NCBI GenBank assembly: GCA_963580455.1
Contig: OY756964.1
Coordinates: forward strand, 21,674,001 to 21,738,000
Length of the DNA: 64,000 bases
Direction of reading: 5' to 3'
Source of the DNA: Euonymus europaeus
Lineage: Eukaryota > Streptophyta > Magnoliopsida > Celastrales > Celastraceae
Both the position numbers and the translations under genes were made by a program. The number at the start of each line of letters is the position of its first letter. The stretch's first letter is position 1. The notes beneath the pieces were generated by a model, which was not told the DNA's origin, made no database searches, and was given only the letters and a program-made list of their open reading frames with translations. Positions 23,559 through 37,461 of this stretch are shown here, piece after piece.

Positions 23559-24295
23559 CATGGCAGTTAAAATCGGGATACTAGGTTGAATCGTTAAGAG
23601 AGTCTACAGAATCGGATCGTAGAATCGAATCGTAGATCGTAAGATTCTATCAACAATGTAAATAAATATGATAAATATATGTTTACCCACATATCTATAC
23701 CAAAAACTTAAACATATTGTCAACAATCACATAAAATACAATCCAAACATGTAACCAATAAAATAAAATACAATCCAAACATGAAATTGATTAAAATAAT
23801 ATCCAAATGGACCAAATCAATGTAATCATTCAGCCACATGAACTTCCTCTTCATTCTCTTCTTCACTAATCTCACAATCTTCCACCTCAATATCATTAAC
23901 ATCATCACCCAATTCAGGAATATCAATACTTGTGTTGCGCGAAGATGCAGAAGAGGGATAAAATTGAAGAAGAAAATTGAGGAAAAGAGATGAGAAGAGT
24001 TTGACTTCCAGAGATGGTGTCACGTAGTGGTGGTAGGCTGGTTGACTTCCAGAGATTGTATTATTTCATTTGGGTTTGTTAAAGAATGAAACATTTTTAT
24101 TCCATTTGCTCCCTATTTCTTGAATCCTACATAGTCGCACGATTCTGTGCGATTCTACGATTTTGCACGATTTTGTGCGATTCTACACACGATTTTGACA
24201 TCCCAGCGATTCTGATACGATTTGAATCGCTGGGTAGGATTCAAGTCGTAGAATCCCACGATTCTAGGACTCCAATCCCGATTTTGACTGCCATG
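23559..24295 (-). mobile_element. hAT-like element, array copy 2
   Basis: This has the same termini and 8-bp target duplication as the element at 19457-20193. Because it sits at the same base of the unit, it was copied by the tandem duplication and is not a new insertion. Confidence 0.82.
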
Positions 24296-24618
24296 GTTGT
24301 TAGTGATAATATTCAACTATTGGGTCATGTACTCATATGCTCGCCTGTATATTTTGTCAACATTTAAAATTGATTGGTGATGGTGTTCCTCTTTTCCTGG
24401 ATCTCAGCTACCATGTAATTTCTAGGAAGACCCTAGAAAAGAAATGGTTGTTAGTGATAATAAATGATATGACCATGTTCATTGATACCTAACTTTGCTT
24501 GATTTACTTGTATCCATTTTTACTTTCCCTAGTGGTAATTCTGCACAGCTATAGTTGCAACGTGTAGAGCACTCTGCTATGTGATCTCTATTTCATCACA
24601 CTAATATTTTTGTGGCAG

Positions 24619-24813
24619 AATTTCATGGCTGAAGCTGCTGCTGCTGCTCGAGTAGCAAGACAAGCACAACAAGGTGGATCAGCAGACCAAGGTTACAACC
24701 CTTACGCATCACATGGTTCTATGTATGCTTCTCCCTCATCTGACCCAGGACATGGAAGCCATACAGGAGGCTATGGCTCTGTACATGTGTATGTTTCAAA
24801 TTCTGGGTACTAA
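24619..24813 (+). pseudogene. KH gene terminal exon, array copy 2
   Basis: The 64-codon terminal exon is preserved with its acceptor (ttgtggcag) and stop codon, and is identical in protein to 20517-20711. No KH exon accompanies it inside the unit, so it can only be used if the transcript from the single KH3 exon at 15494-15688 runs this far. Confidence 0.75.
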
Positions 24814-25152
24814 GGCAGTCTATAATTTTTCATTACGCAGCAACTAATTTTTTTCATCCCATTAAAATATAATATAATCAATTATATGATTGACAGATGT
24901 AATATTAGCCTTTTGTTAGGTTCTCAGATAATTTGGATTTTTTTTTAATATTTTTACATACTAGTACTGTATATTAGATCGATGATTCCAGCCTTGTACT
25001 TAATTTTACACTTCATATATTAAACACAACATATACTTTTTATCACCACGCCACGTAACTTCATATAAATGTTTTACCAGACATTTATTTTATTTTGTAA
25101 TATATTATATTAAATACATCGGCTTGGATATTCATTCCATCTGGTTGTAGAC

Positions 25153-25842
25153 CTAGAAGACGATAGAAAAGGCGACTATTAAAGCTGCCATTTTTGCTGC
25201 AGATTCCACCTGTTTGCTTTTCTCAGAACCAATCGAACAGTATGTCGCAAAGCTCTCACAGTTGTGGAAAATAAGGTTGTACTTCGCGAAACCCTCTTTT
25301 GTGTTATTCTTCTGCATCTTTTTATAGGCAATCGTTACGACTTTCTCCGGTGGGTAGGGAACAGTTTTAGAGTAGTTGTAGAGGTATATAATTTTTCCTG
25401 CAAATGGATTCCCTTGCTTCATGAAGCAATCCAGGCAGGTCTTCACAATTCCTAGATCTTTCTTTTTCCTGTAGCCACAGTGTGGACAAGGAGGATGCTC
25501 ATGTGACCCTAAACTGATCTTGGTCGTCAGTGAGTTCAATGCTGAGTTGCTCAGGAAGTGAATTACGTACTGAACGTTGTCGTGGCCCTTTCCAACATAT
25601 ATCCCTGAAACCACACACACACACACATATATTGTTAACGAGTATTCTTAAAATGTAAACTTGATAAACTATGATCAGTAAAGAATAGCGCAGTGCAGTG
25701 CGTGAATGAGTTGACCATGATGGGAGTAGATGCCTTCAGCCCTGTAAACAAAGATATGTTGACCAGGTTGGAGTTCATCTCTCTCGATATGCTTGTGAGC
25801 ATGCAATTTTTCACCTATCTTACAAACGATGTCTTGTGCCAT
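25153..25842 (-). CDS. LRAT/NC-domain protein, array copy 3
   Basis: Exons 25842-25716 and 25604-25153; protein identical to copy 1. The upstream DNA carries the one private substitution I noticed in the interior units (T at 26170), within the second 140-bp promoter block. Confidence 0.88.
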
Positions 25843-27660
25843 GATGACTACTAGTGTTTAATAACCTATTGCTGTGCATCTGTCTGGTTTAGTAATGGCT
25901 TCACTTATATAGGAGTCTGGCTTTCAACTTTCCGAATGTTATACATCATTGTCTATAATAAATGATGGATGACCTACCTATACAAACCGTGTATGAAAGT
26001 TCTATATTTGTGTTATATGAAAGGAAAGGGGGGACTTTTTTATTCTTCTTTTAGTCTTTTATTTGAACTTTCTAAATGTTATACATAATTGTTTATAATA
26101 AATGATGGATGACCTACGTACACAAACCGTGTATGAAACTTCAATATATATGTGTTATATTAAAGGAAATGGGAGACTTTTCTATTCTTCTTTTAGTCTT
26201 TTATTTCTTTTCTCTCTGAATCAACTGGGTTATTATTTATATAATTGTTTAACACTAAAGATAAAATAGCATATTATTCATATAATTGTGGGGCTTGAGA
26301 ATCCGACGTGGAATTCTCAAAAGACTTGGAAGAGTATCAAAAACATCACGATTCCAGATTACAACTTGGAATGTCTTCCAAGTTACGTTCTTTGAATCGT
26401 CATCTGATTCCTCTAATGGAGTCTGCCGCTGGATTGCGGTTGTAAGGTTTGAAAACTCCAAATGTGTTTTGTTAATGCCATGATAGTCGTTCGGGAAGCT
26501 CCATTACAGTACGGACAAAATGTCAACTTTGTTTTCCTCTGCAGATGGAGATTCCGTTGGAAATTAGTTGGTGAAAAACCAAGGCGATTTTTAAGCCTTA
26601 TCCGAATCAAATTGGGAGATCTTTTATTATGGGGTTTCAAGATTTCCTTGTATATAATATAAATAAGCTACATTTATGTTAAGATGGATGTATATGGTTT
26701 ATAAATTATACCCCACTAGTGCCATTCTGAAAACTCTGGGATCAATAATGGTGCTCATGGCGTCCATGAATGGAATAATTTTTGCTCAGCAATTTAATTT
26801 CATTTTTGCTCGTATAAGAGCTGGCTATTGGATTCCAACTGAATGGTTGTCAATAAGAAAAGGGGAAAAGAATATAAATAGAGATATGATGATACTTTTG
26901 AATCTCTACTTGATGATGCGCATGCCTGTGTTTGAAGAAGCTCTTTACAAGCACTTTGTTGTCTATAGTGGATGAGCTTATTTGAGACCTGTCCAGGTCG
27001 TCAATTCTTTTGGTGTATGTTATTTGGTACTGCAGTGATTTGGTGTGATGTAGTTGATCTCAAAATTTTTTGGCATGATGAGCATCCAATTAAAATTACT
27101 TGCATACAATTGTCATATAAGATATTTTTATGATATGGAGTTTTTACTTGTGTAAAAAGAATGTTTTATTTTCTTTGTTGAAAAATCTCTTGAACTACTG
27201 AGCATGAATTTGACATTAGTATTTTTTTTCTTCAAAATATCTTTTATTTTTTCATTGGTATAAATATTTATCTTGTTTTTCTCTGTTTAGGTATTGTTAA
27301 GAGTTATAAAAGTTTTAACAATTGCAATAGAACAACGAGAAAAGGGGTTAATTTGGTATTCTTCAAAATGTTATATATCTGTACAGATAAAAAAAAACTC
27401 TCGCAGTGAATAGGTCAGGGACGCACATGATGCACTCAAGACCTCACTCCATATACTGTATTATGTGGAGAGGCTGTTTCAGGAGGTGAACCTCACCTCT
27501 AGGTTTCATCCCTGGAATTCAACTATTGGGTCATGTACTCATATGCTCGCCTGTATATTTTGTCAACATCTAAAATTGATTGGTGATGGTGTTCCTCTTT
27601 TCCTGGATGTCAGCTACCATGTAATTTCTAGGAAGACCCCAGAAAAGAAATGGTTGTTAG

Positions 27661-28397
27661 CATGGCAGTTAAAATCGGGATACTAGGTTGAATCGTTAAG
27701 AGAGTCTACAGAATCGGATCGTAGAATCGAATCGTAGATCGTAAGATTCTATCAACAATGTAAATAAATATGATAAATATATGTTTACCCACATATCTAT
27801 ACCAAAAACTTAAACATATTGTCAACAATCACATAAAATACAATCCAAACATGTAACCAATAAAATAAAATACAATCCAAACATGAAATTGATTAAAATA
27901 ATATCCAAATGGACCAAATCAATGTAATCATTCAGCCACATGAACTTCCTCTTCATTCTCTTCTTCACTAATCTCACAATCTTCCACCTCAATATCATTA
28001 ACATCATCACCCAATTCAGGAATATCAATACTTGTGTTGCGCGAAGATGCAGAAGAGGGATAAAATTGAAGAAGAAAATTGAGGAAAAGAGATGAGAAGA
28101 GTTTGACTTCCAGAGATGGTGTCACGTAGTGGTGGTAGGCTGGTTGACTTCCAGAGATTGTATTATTTCATTTGGGTTTGTTAAAGAATGAAACATTTTT
28201 ATTCCATTTGCTCCCTATTTCTTGAATCCTACATAGTCGCACGATTCTGTGCGATTCTACGATTTTGCACGATTTTGTGCGATTCTACACACGATTTTGA
28301 CATCCCAGCGATTCTGATACGATTTGAATCGCTGGGTAGGATTCAAGTCGTAGAATCCCACGATTCTAGGACTCCAATCCCGATTTTGACTGCCATG
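27661..28397 (-). mobile_element. hAT-like element, array copy 3
   Basis: Third copy of the 737-bp element, carried by the unit, with the same 8-bp flanks. Confidence 0.82.
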
Positions 28398-28720
28398 GTT
28401 GTTAGTGATAATATTCAACTATTGGGTCATGTACTCATATGCTCGCCTGTATATTTTGTCAACATTTAAAATTGATTGGTGATGGTGTTCCTCTTTTCCT
28501 GGATCTCAGCTACCATGTAATTTCTAGGAAGACCCTAGAAAAGAAATGGTTGTTAGTGATAATAAATGATATGACCATGTTCATTGATACCTAACTTTGC
28601 TTGATTTACTTGTATCCATTTTTACTTTCCCTAGTGGTAATTCTGCACAGCTATAGTTGCAACGTGTAGAGCACTCTGCTATGTGATCTCTATTTCATCA
28701 CACTAATATTTTTGTGGCAG

Positions 28721-28915
28721 AATTTCATGGCTGAAGCTGCTGCTGCTGCTCGAGTAGCAAGACAAGCACAACAAGGTGGATCAGCAGACCAAGGTTACAA
28801 CCCTTACGCATCACATGGTTCTATGTATGCTTCTCCCTCATCTGACCCAGGACATGGAAGCCATACAGGAGGCTATGGCTCTGTACATGTGTATGTTTCA
28901 AATTCTGGGTACTAA
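28721..28915 (+). pseudogene. KH gene terminal exon, array copy 3
   Basis: Third copy of the terminal exon, open and with its acceptor intact; protein identical to copy 1. Confidence 0.75.
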
Positions 28916-29254
28916 GGCAGTCTATAATTTTTCATTACGCAGCAACTAATTTTTTTCATCCCATTAAAATATAATATAATCAATTATATGATTGACAGAT
29001 GTAATATTAGCCTTTTGTTAGGTTCTCAGATAATTTGGATTTTTTTTTAATATTTTTACATACTAGTACTGTATATTAGATCGATGATTCCAGCCTTGTA
29101 CTTAATTTTACACTTCATATATTAAACACAACATATACTTTTTATCACCACGCCACGTAACTTCATATAAATGTTTTACCAGACATTTATTTTATTTTGT
29201 AATATATTATATTAAATACATCGGCTTGGATATTCATTCCATCTGGTTGTAGAC

Positions 29255-29944
29255 CTAGAAGACGATAGAAAAGGCGACTATTAAAGCTGCCATTTTTGCT
29301 GCAGATTCCACCTGTTTGCTTTTCTCAGAACCAATCGAACAGTATGTCGCAAAGCTCTCACAGTTGTGGAAAATAAGGTTGTACTTCGCGAAACCCTCTT
29401 TTGTGTTATTCTTCTGCATCTTTTTATAGGCAATCGTTACGACTTTCTCCGGTGGGTAGGGAACAGTTTTAGAGTAGTTGTAGAGGTATATAATTTTTCC
29501 TGCAAATGGATTCCCTTGCTTCATGAAGCAATCCAGGCAGGTCTTCACAATTCCTAGATCTTTCTTTTTCCTGTAGCCACAGTGTGGACAAGGAGGATGC
29601 TCATGTGACCCTAAACTGATCTTGGTCGTCAGTGAGTTCAATGCTGAGTTGCTCAGGAAGTGAATTACGTACTGAACGTTGTCGTGGCCCTTTCCAACAT
29701 ATATCCCTGAAACCACACACACACACACATATATTGTTAACGAGTATTCTTAAAATGTAAACTTGATAAACTATGATCAGTAAAGAATAGCGCAGTGCAG
29801 TGCGTGAATGAGTTGACCATGATGGGAGTAGATGCCTTCAGCCCTGTAAACAAAGATATGTTGACCAGGTTGGAGTTCATCTCTCTCGATATGCTTGTGA
29901 GCATGCAATTTTTCACCTATCTTACAAACGATGTCTTGTGCCAT
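29255..29944 (-). CDS. LRAT/NC-domain protein, array copy 4
   Basis: Exons 29944-29818 and 29706-29255; protein identical to copy 1, with promoter, intron and splice sites unchanged. Confidence 0.88.
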
Positions 29945-31762
29945 GATGACTACTAGTGTTTAATAACCTATTGCTGTGCATCTGTCTGGTTTAGTAATGG
30001 CTTCACTTATATAGGAGTCTGGCTTTCAACTTTCCGAATGTTATACATCATTGTCTATAATAAATGATGGATGACCTACCTATACAAACCGTGTATGAAA
30101 GTTCTATATTTGTGTTATATGAAAGGAAAGGGGGGACTTTTTTATTCTTCTTTTAGTCTTTTATTTGAACTTTCTAAATGTTATACATAATTGTTTATAA
30201 TAAATGATGGATGACCTACGTACACAAACCGTGTATGAAACTTCAATATATATGTGTTATATTAAAGGAAAGGGGAGACTTTTCTATTCTTCTTTTAGTC
30301 TTTTATTTCTTTTCTCTCTGAATCAACTGGGTTATTATTTATATAATTGTTTAACACTAAAGATAAAATAGCATATTATTCATATAATTGTGGGGCTTGA
30401 GAATCCGACGTGGAATTCTCAAAAGACTTGGAAGAGTATCAAAAACATCACGATTCCAGATTACAACTTGGAATGTCTTCCAAGTTACGTTCTTTGAATC
30501 GTCATCTGATTCCTCTAATGGAGTCTGCCGCTGGATTGCGGTTGTAAGGTTTGAAAACTCCAAATGTGTTTTGTTAATGCCATGATAGTCGTTCGGGAAG
30601 CTCCATTACAGTACGGACAAAATGTCAACTTTGTTTTCCTCTGCAGATGGAGATTCCGTTGGAAATTAGTTGGTGAAAAACCAAGGCGATTTTTAAGCCT
30701 TATCCGAATCAAATTGGGAGATCTTTTATTATGGGGTTTCAAGATTTCCTTGTATATAATATAAATAAGCTACATTTATGTTAAGATGGATGTATATGGT
30801 TTATAAATTATACCCCACTAGTGCCATTCTGAAAACTCTGGGATCAATAATGGTGCTCATGGCGTCCATGAATGGAATAATTTTTGCTCAGCAATTTAAT
30901 TTCATTTTTGCTCGTATAAGAGCTGGCTATTGGATTCCAACTGAATGGTTGTCAATAAGAAAAGGGGAAAAGAATATAAATAGAGATATGATGATACTTT
31001 TGAATCTCTACTTGATGATGCGCATGCCTGTGTTTGAAGAAGCTCTTTACAAGCACTTTGTTGTCTATAGTGGATGAGCTTATTTGAGACCTGTCCAGGT
31101 CGTCAATTCTTTTGGTGTATGTTATTTGGTACTGCAGTGATTTGGTGTGATGTAGTTGATCTCAAAATTTTTTGGCATGATGAGCATCCAATTAAAATTA
31201 CTTGCATACAATTGTCATATAAGATATTTTTATGATATGGAGTTTTTACTTGTGTAAAAAGAATGTTTTATTTTCTTTGTTGAAAAATCTCTTGAACTAC
31301 TGAGCATGAATTTGACATTAGTATTTTTTTTCTTCAAAATATCTTTTATTTTTTCATTGGTATAAATATTTATCTTGTTTTTCTCTGTTTAGGTATTGTT
31401 AAGAGTTATAAAAGTTTTAACAATTGCAATAGAACAACGAGAAAAGGGGTTAATTTGGTATTCTTCAAAATGTTATATATCTGTACAGATAAAAAAAAAC
31501 TCTCGCAGTGAATAGGTCAGGGACGCACATGATGCACTCAAGACCTCACTCCATATACTGTATTATGTGGAGAGGCTGTTTCAGGAGGTGAACCTCACCT
31601 CTAGGTTTCATCCCTGGAATTCAACTATTGGGTCATGTACTCATATGCTCGCCTGTATATTTTGTCAACATCTAAAATTGATTGGTGATGGTGTTCCTCT
31701 TTTCCTGGATGTCAGCTACCATGTAATTTCTAGGAAGACCCCAGAAAAGAAATGGTTGTTAG

Positions 31763-32499
31763 CATGGCAGTTAAAATCGGGATACTAGGTTGAATCGTTA
31801 AGAGAGTCTACAGAATCGGATCGTAGAATCGAATCGTAGATCGTAAGATTCTATCAACAATGTAAATAAATATGATAAATATATGTTTACCCACATATCT
31901 ATACCAAAAACTTAAACATATTGTCAACAATCACATAAAATACAATCCAAACATGTAACCAATAAAATAAAATACAATCCAAACATGAAATTGATTAAAA
32001 TAATATCCAAATGGACCAAATCAATGTAATCATTCAGCCACATGAACTTCCTCTTCATTCTCTTCTTCACTAATCTCACAATCTTCCACCTCAATATCAT
32101 TAACATCATCACCCAATTCAGGAATATCAATACTTGTGTTGCGCGAAGATGCAGAAGAGGGATAAAATTGAAGAAGAAAATTGAGGAAAAGAGATGAGAA
32201 GAGTTTGACTTCCAGAGATGGTGTCACGTAGTGGTGGTAGGCTGGTTGACTTCCAGAGATTGTATTATTTCATTTGGGTTTGTTAAAGAATGAAACATTT
32301 TTATTCCATTTGCTCCCTATTTCTTGAATCCTACATAGTCGCACGATTCTGTGCGATTCTACGATTTTGCACGATTTTGTGCGATTCTACACACGATTTT
32401 GACATCCCAGCGATTCTGATACGATTTGAATCGCTGGGTAGGATTCAAGTCGTAGAATCCCACGATTCTAGGACTCCAATCCCGATTTTGACTGCCATG
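31763..32499 (-). mobile_element. hAT-like element, array copy 4
   Basis: Fourth copy of the 737-bp element at the same unit position, with the same flanks. Confidence 0.82.
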
Positions 32500-32822
32500 G
32501 TTGTTAGTGATAATATTCAACTATTGGGTCATGTACTCATATGCTCGCCTGTATATTTTGTCAACATTTAAAATTGATTGGTGATGGTGTTCCTCTTTTC
32601 CTGGATCTCAGCTACCATGTAATTTCTAGGAAGACCCTAGAAAAGAAATGGTTGTTAGTGATAATAAATGATATGACCATGTTCATTGATACCTAACTTT
32701 GCTTGATTTACTTGTATCCATTTTTACTTTCCCTAGTGGTAATTCTGCACAGCTATAGTTGCAACGTGTAGAGCACTCTGCTATGTGATCTCTATTTCAT
32801 CACACTAATATTTTTGTGGCAG

Positions 32823-33017
32823 AATTTCATGGCTGAAGCTGCTGCTGCTGCTCGAGTAGCAAGACAAGCACAACAAGGTGGATCAGCAGACCAAGGTTAC
32901 AACCCTTACGCATCACATGGTTCTATGTATGCTTCTCCCTCATCTGACCCAGGACATGGAAGCCATACAGGAGGCTATGGCTCTGTACATGTGTATGTTT
33001 CAAATTCTGGGTACTAA
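32823..33017 (+). pseudogene. KH gene terminal exon, array copy 4
   Basis: Fourth copy of the terminal exon, open and with its acceptor intact; protein identical to copy 1. Confidence 0.75.
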
Positions 33018-33356
33018 GGCAGTCTATAATTTTTCATTACGCAGCAACTAATTTTTTTCATCCCATTAAAATATAATATAATCAATTATATGATTGACAG
33101 ATGTAATATTAGCCTTTTGTTAGGTTCTCAGATAATTTGGATTTTTTTTTAATATTTTTACATACTAGTACTGTATATTAGATCGATGATTCCAGCCTTG
33201 TACTTAATTTTACACTTCATATATTAAACACAACATATACTTTTTATCACCACGCCACGTAACTTCATATAAATGTTTTACCAGACATTTATTTTATTTT
33301 GTAATATATTATATTAAATACATCGGCTTGGATATTCATTCCATCTGGTTGTAGAC

Positions 33357-34046
33357 CTAGAAGACGATAGAAAAGGCGACTATTAAAGCTGCCATTTTTG
33401 CTGCAGATTCCACCTGTTTGCTTTTCTCAGAACCAATCGAACAGTATGTCGCAAAGCTCTCACAGTTGTGGAAAATAAGGTTGTACTTCGCGAAACCCTC
33501 TTTTGTGTTATTCTTCTGCATCTTTTTATAGGCAATCGTTACGACTTTCTCCGGTGGGTAGGGAACAGTTTTAGAGTAGTTGTAGAGGTATATAATTTTT
33601 CCTGCAAATGGATTCCCTTGCTTCATGAAGCAATCCAGGCAGGTCTTCACAATTCCTAGATCTTTCTTTTTCCTGTAGCCACAGTGTGGACAAGGAGGAT
33701 GCTCATGTGACCCTAAACTGATCTTGGTCGTCAGTGAGTTCAATGCTGAGTTGCTCAGGAAGTGAATTACGTACTGAACGTTGTCGTGGCCCTTTCCAAC
33801 ATATATCCCTGAAACCACACACACACACACATATATTGTTAACGAGTATTCTTAAAATGTAAACTTGATAAACTATGATCAGTAAAGAATAGCGCAGTGC
33901 AGTGCGTGAATGAGTTGACCATGATGGGAGTAGATGCCTTCAGCCCTGTAAACAAAGATATGTTGACCAGGTTGGAGTTCATCTCTCTCGATATGCTTGT
34001 GAGCATGCAATTTTTCACCTATCTTACAAACGATGTCTTGTGCCAT
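33357..34046 (-). CDS. LRAT/NC-domain protein, array copy 5
   Basis: Exons 34046-33920 and 33808-33357; protein identical to copies 1-4. It is the last LRAT gene with the homogenised sequence, because the array begins to diverge about 2.5 kb to its right. Confidence 0.88.
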
Positions 34047-35864
34047 GATGACTACTAGTGTTTAATAACCTATTGCTGTGCATCTGTCTGGTTTAGTAAT
34101 GGCTTCACTTATATAGGAGTCTGGCTTTCAACTTTCCGAATGTTATACATCATTGTCTATAATAAATGATGGATGACCTACCTATACAAACCGTGTATGA
34201 AAGTTCTATATTTGTGTTATATGAAAGGAAAGGGGGGACTTTTTTATTCTTCTTTTAGTCTTTTATTTGAACTTTCTAAATGTTATACATAATTGTTTAT
34301 AATAAATGATGGATGACCTACGTACACAAACCGTGTATGAAACTTCAATATATATGTGTTATATTAAAGGAAAGGGGAGACTTTTCTATTCTTCTTTTAG
34401 TCTTTTATTTCTTTTCTCTCTGAATCAACTGGGTTATTATTTATATAATTGTTTAACACTAAAGATAAAATAGCATATTATTCATATAATTGTGGGGCTT
34501 GAGAATCCGACGTGGAATTCTCAAAAGACTTGGAAGAGTATCAAAAACATCACGATTCCAGATTACAACTTGGAATGTCTTCCAAGTTACGTTCTTTGAA
34601 TCGTCATCTGATTCCTCTAATGGAGTCTGCCGCTGGATTGCGGTTGTAAGGTTTGAAAACTCCAAATGTGTTTTGTTAATGCCATGATAGTCGTTCGGGA
34701 AGCTCCATTACAGTACGGACAAAATGTCAACTTTGTTTTCCTCTGCAGATGGAGATTCCGTTGGAAATTAGTTGGTGAAAAACCAAGGCGATTTTTAAGC
34801 CTTATCCGAATCAAATTGGGAGATCTTTTATTATGGGGTTTCAAGATTTCCTTGTATATAATATAAATAAGCTACATTTATGTTAAGATGGATGTATATG
34901 GTTTATAAATTATACCCCACTAGTGCCATTCTGAAAACTCTGGGATCAATAATGGTGCTCATGGCGTCCATGAATGGAATAATTTTTGCTCAGCAATTTA
35001 ATTTCATTTTTGCTCGTATAAGAGCTGGCTATTGGATTCCAACTGAATGGTTGTCAATAAGAAAAGGGGAAAAGAATATAAATAGAGATATGATGATACT
35101 TTTGAATCTCTACTTGATGATGCGCATGCCTGTGTTTGAAGAAGCTCTTTACAAGCACTTTGTTGTCTATAGTGGATGAGCTTATTTGAGACCTGTCCAG
35201 GTCGTCAATTCTTTTGGTGTATGTTATTTGGTACTGCAGTGATTTGGTGTGATGTAGTTGATCTCAAAATTTTTTGGCATGATGAGCATCCAATTAAAAT
35301 TACTTGCATACAATTGTCATATAAGATATTTTTATGATATGGAGTTTTTACTTGTGTAAAAAGAATGTTTTATTTTCTTTGTTGAAAAATCTCTTGAACT
35401 ACTGAGCATGAATTTGACATTAGTATTTTTTTTCTTCAAAATATCTTTTATTTTTTCATTGGTATAAATATTTATCTTGTTTTTCTCTGTTTAGGTATTG
35501 TTAAGAGTTATAAAAGTTTTAACAATTGCAATAGAACAACGAGAAAAGGGGTTAATTTGGTATTCTTCAAAATGTTATATATCTGTACAGATAAAAAAAA
35601 ACTCTCGCAGTGAATAGGTCAGGGACGCACATGATGCACTCAAGACCTCACTCCATATACTGTATTATGTGGAGAGGCTGTTTCAGGAGGTGAACCTCAC
35701 CTCTAGGTTTCATCCCTGGAATTCAACTATTGGGTCATGTACTCATATGCTCGCCTGTATATTTTGTCAACATCTAAAATTGATTGGTGATGGTGTTCCT
35801 CTTTTCCTGGATGTCAGCTACCATGTAATTTCTAGGAAGACCCCAGAAAAGAAATGGTTGTTAG

Positions 35865-36601
35865 CATGGCAGTTAAAATCGGGATACTAGGTTGAATCGT
35901 TAAGAGAGTCTACAGAATCGGATCGTAGAATCGAATCGTAGATCGTAAGATTCTATCAACAATGTAAATAAATATGATAAATATATGTTTACCCACATAT
36001 CTATACCAAAAACTTAAACATATTGTCAACAATCACATAAAATACAATCCAAACATGTAACCAATAAAATAAAATACAATCCAAACATGAAATTGATTAA
36101 AATAATATCCAAATGGACCAAATCAATGTAATCATTCAGCCACATGAACTTCCTCTTCATTCTCTTCTTCACTAATCTCACAATCTTCCACCTCAATATC
36201 ATTAACATCATCACCCAATTCAGGAATATCAATACTTGTGTTGCGCGAAGATGCAGAAGAGGGATAAAATTGAAGAAGAAAATTGAGGAAAAGAGATGAG
36301 AAGAGTTTGACTTCCAGAGATGGTGTCACGTAGTGGTGGTAGGCTGGTTGACTTCCAGAGATTGTATTATTTCATTTGGGTTTGTTAAAGAATGAAACAT
36401 TTTTATTCCATTTGCTCCCTATTTCTTGAATCCTACATAGTCGCACGATTCTGTGCGATTCTACGATTTTGCACGATTTTGTGCGATTCTACACACGATT
36501 TTGACATCCCAGCGATTCTGATACGATTTGAATCGCTGGGTAGGATTCAAGTCGTAGAATCCCACGATTCTACGACTCAAATCCCGATTTTGACTGCCAT
36601 G
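35865..36601 (-). mobile_element. hAT-like element, array copy 5
   Basis: This has the same termini and 8-bp flanks as the other copies, but its last ~30 bp carry the first substitutions of the diverged right end (for example C at 36573). The element was therefore already present before the array was homogenised. Confidence 0.8.
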
Positions 36602-36924
36602 GTTGTTAGTGATAATATTCAACTATTGGGTCATGTACTCATATGCTCGCCTGTATATTTTGTCAACATTTAAAATTGATTGGTGATGGTGTTCCTCTTT
36701 TCCTGGATCTCAGCTACCATGTAAATTCTAGGAAGACCCCAGAAAAGAAATGGTTGTTAGTGATAATAAATGATATGACCATGTTCATTGATACCTAACT
36801 TTGCTGGATTTACTTGTATCCATTTTTACTTTCCCTAGTGGTAATTCTGCACAGCTATAGTTGCAACTTGTAGAGCACTCTGCTATGTGATCTCTATTTC
36901 ATCACACTAATATTTTTGTGGCAG

Positions 36925-37122
36925 AATTTCATGGCTGAAGCTGCTGCTGCTGCTGCTCGAGTAGCAGGACAAGCACAACAAGGTGGATCAGCAGACCAAG
37001 GTTACAACCCTTACGCATCACATGGTTCTATGTATGCTTCTCCCTCATCTGACCCAGGACATGGAAGCCATACAGGAGGCTATGGCTCTGTACATGTGTA
37101 TGTTTCAAATTCTGGGTACTAA
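36925..37122 (+). pseudogene. KH gene terminal exon, diverged copy 5
   Basis: This copy differs from the other four. It has one extra Ala codon in the poly-Ala run and Gly instead of Arg after it (RVAGQ versus RVARQ), plus several flanking substitutions. It is probably the terminal exon of the ancestral, rightmost unit. Confidence 0.75.
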
Positions 37123-37461
37123 GGCAGTCTATAATTTTTCATTACGCAGCAACTAATTTTTTTCATCCCATTAAAATATAATATAATCAATTATATGATT
37201 GACAGATGTAATATTTGCCTTTTGTTAGGTTCTCAGATAATTTGGATTTTTTTTTAATATTTTTACATACTAGTACTGTATATTAGATCGATGATTCCAG
37301 CCTTGTACTTAATTTTACACTTCATATATTAAACACAACATATACTTTTTATCACCACGCCACGTAACTTCATATAAATGTTTTACCAGACATTTATTTT
37401 ATTTTGTAATATACTATATTATATACATCGGCTTGGATATTCATTCCATCTGGTTGTAGAC

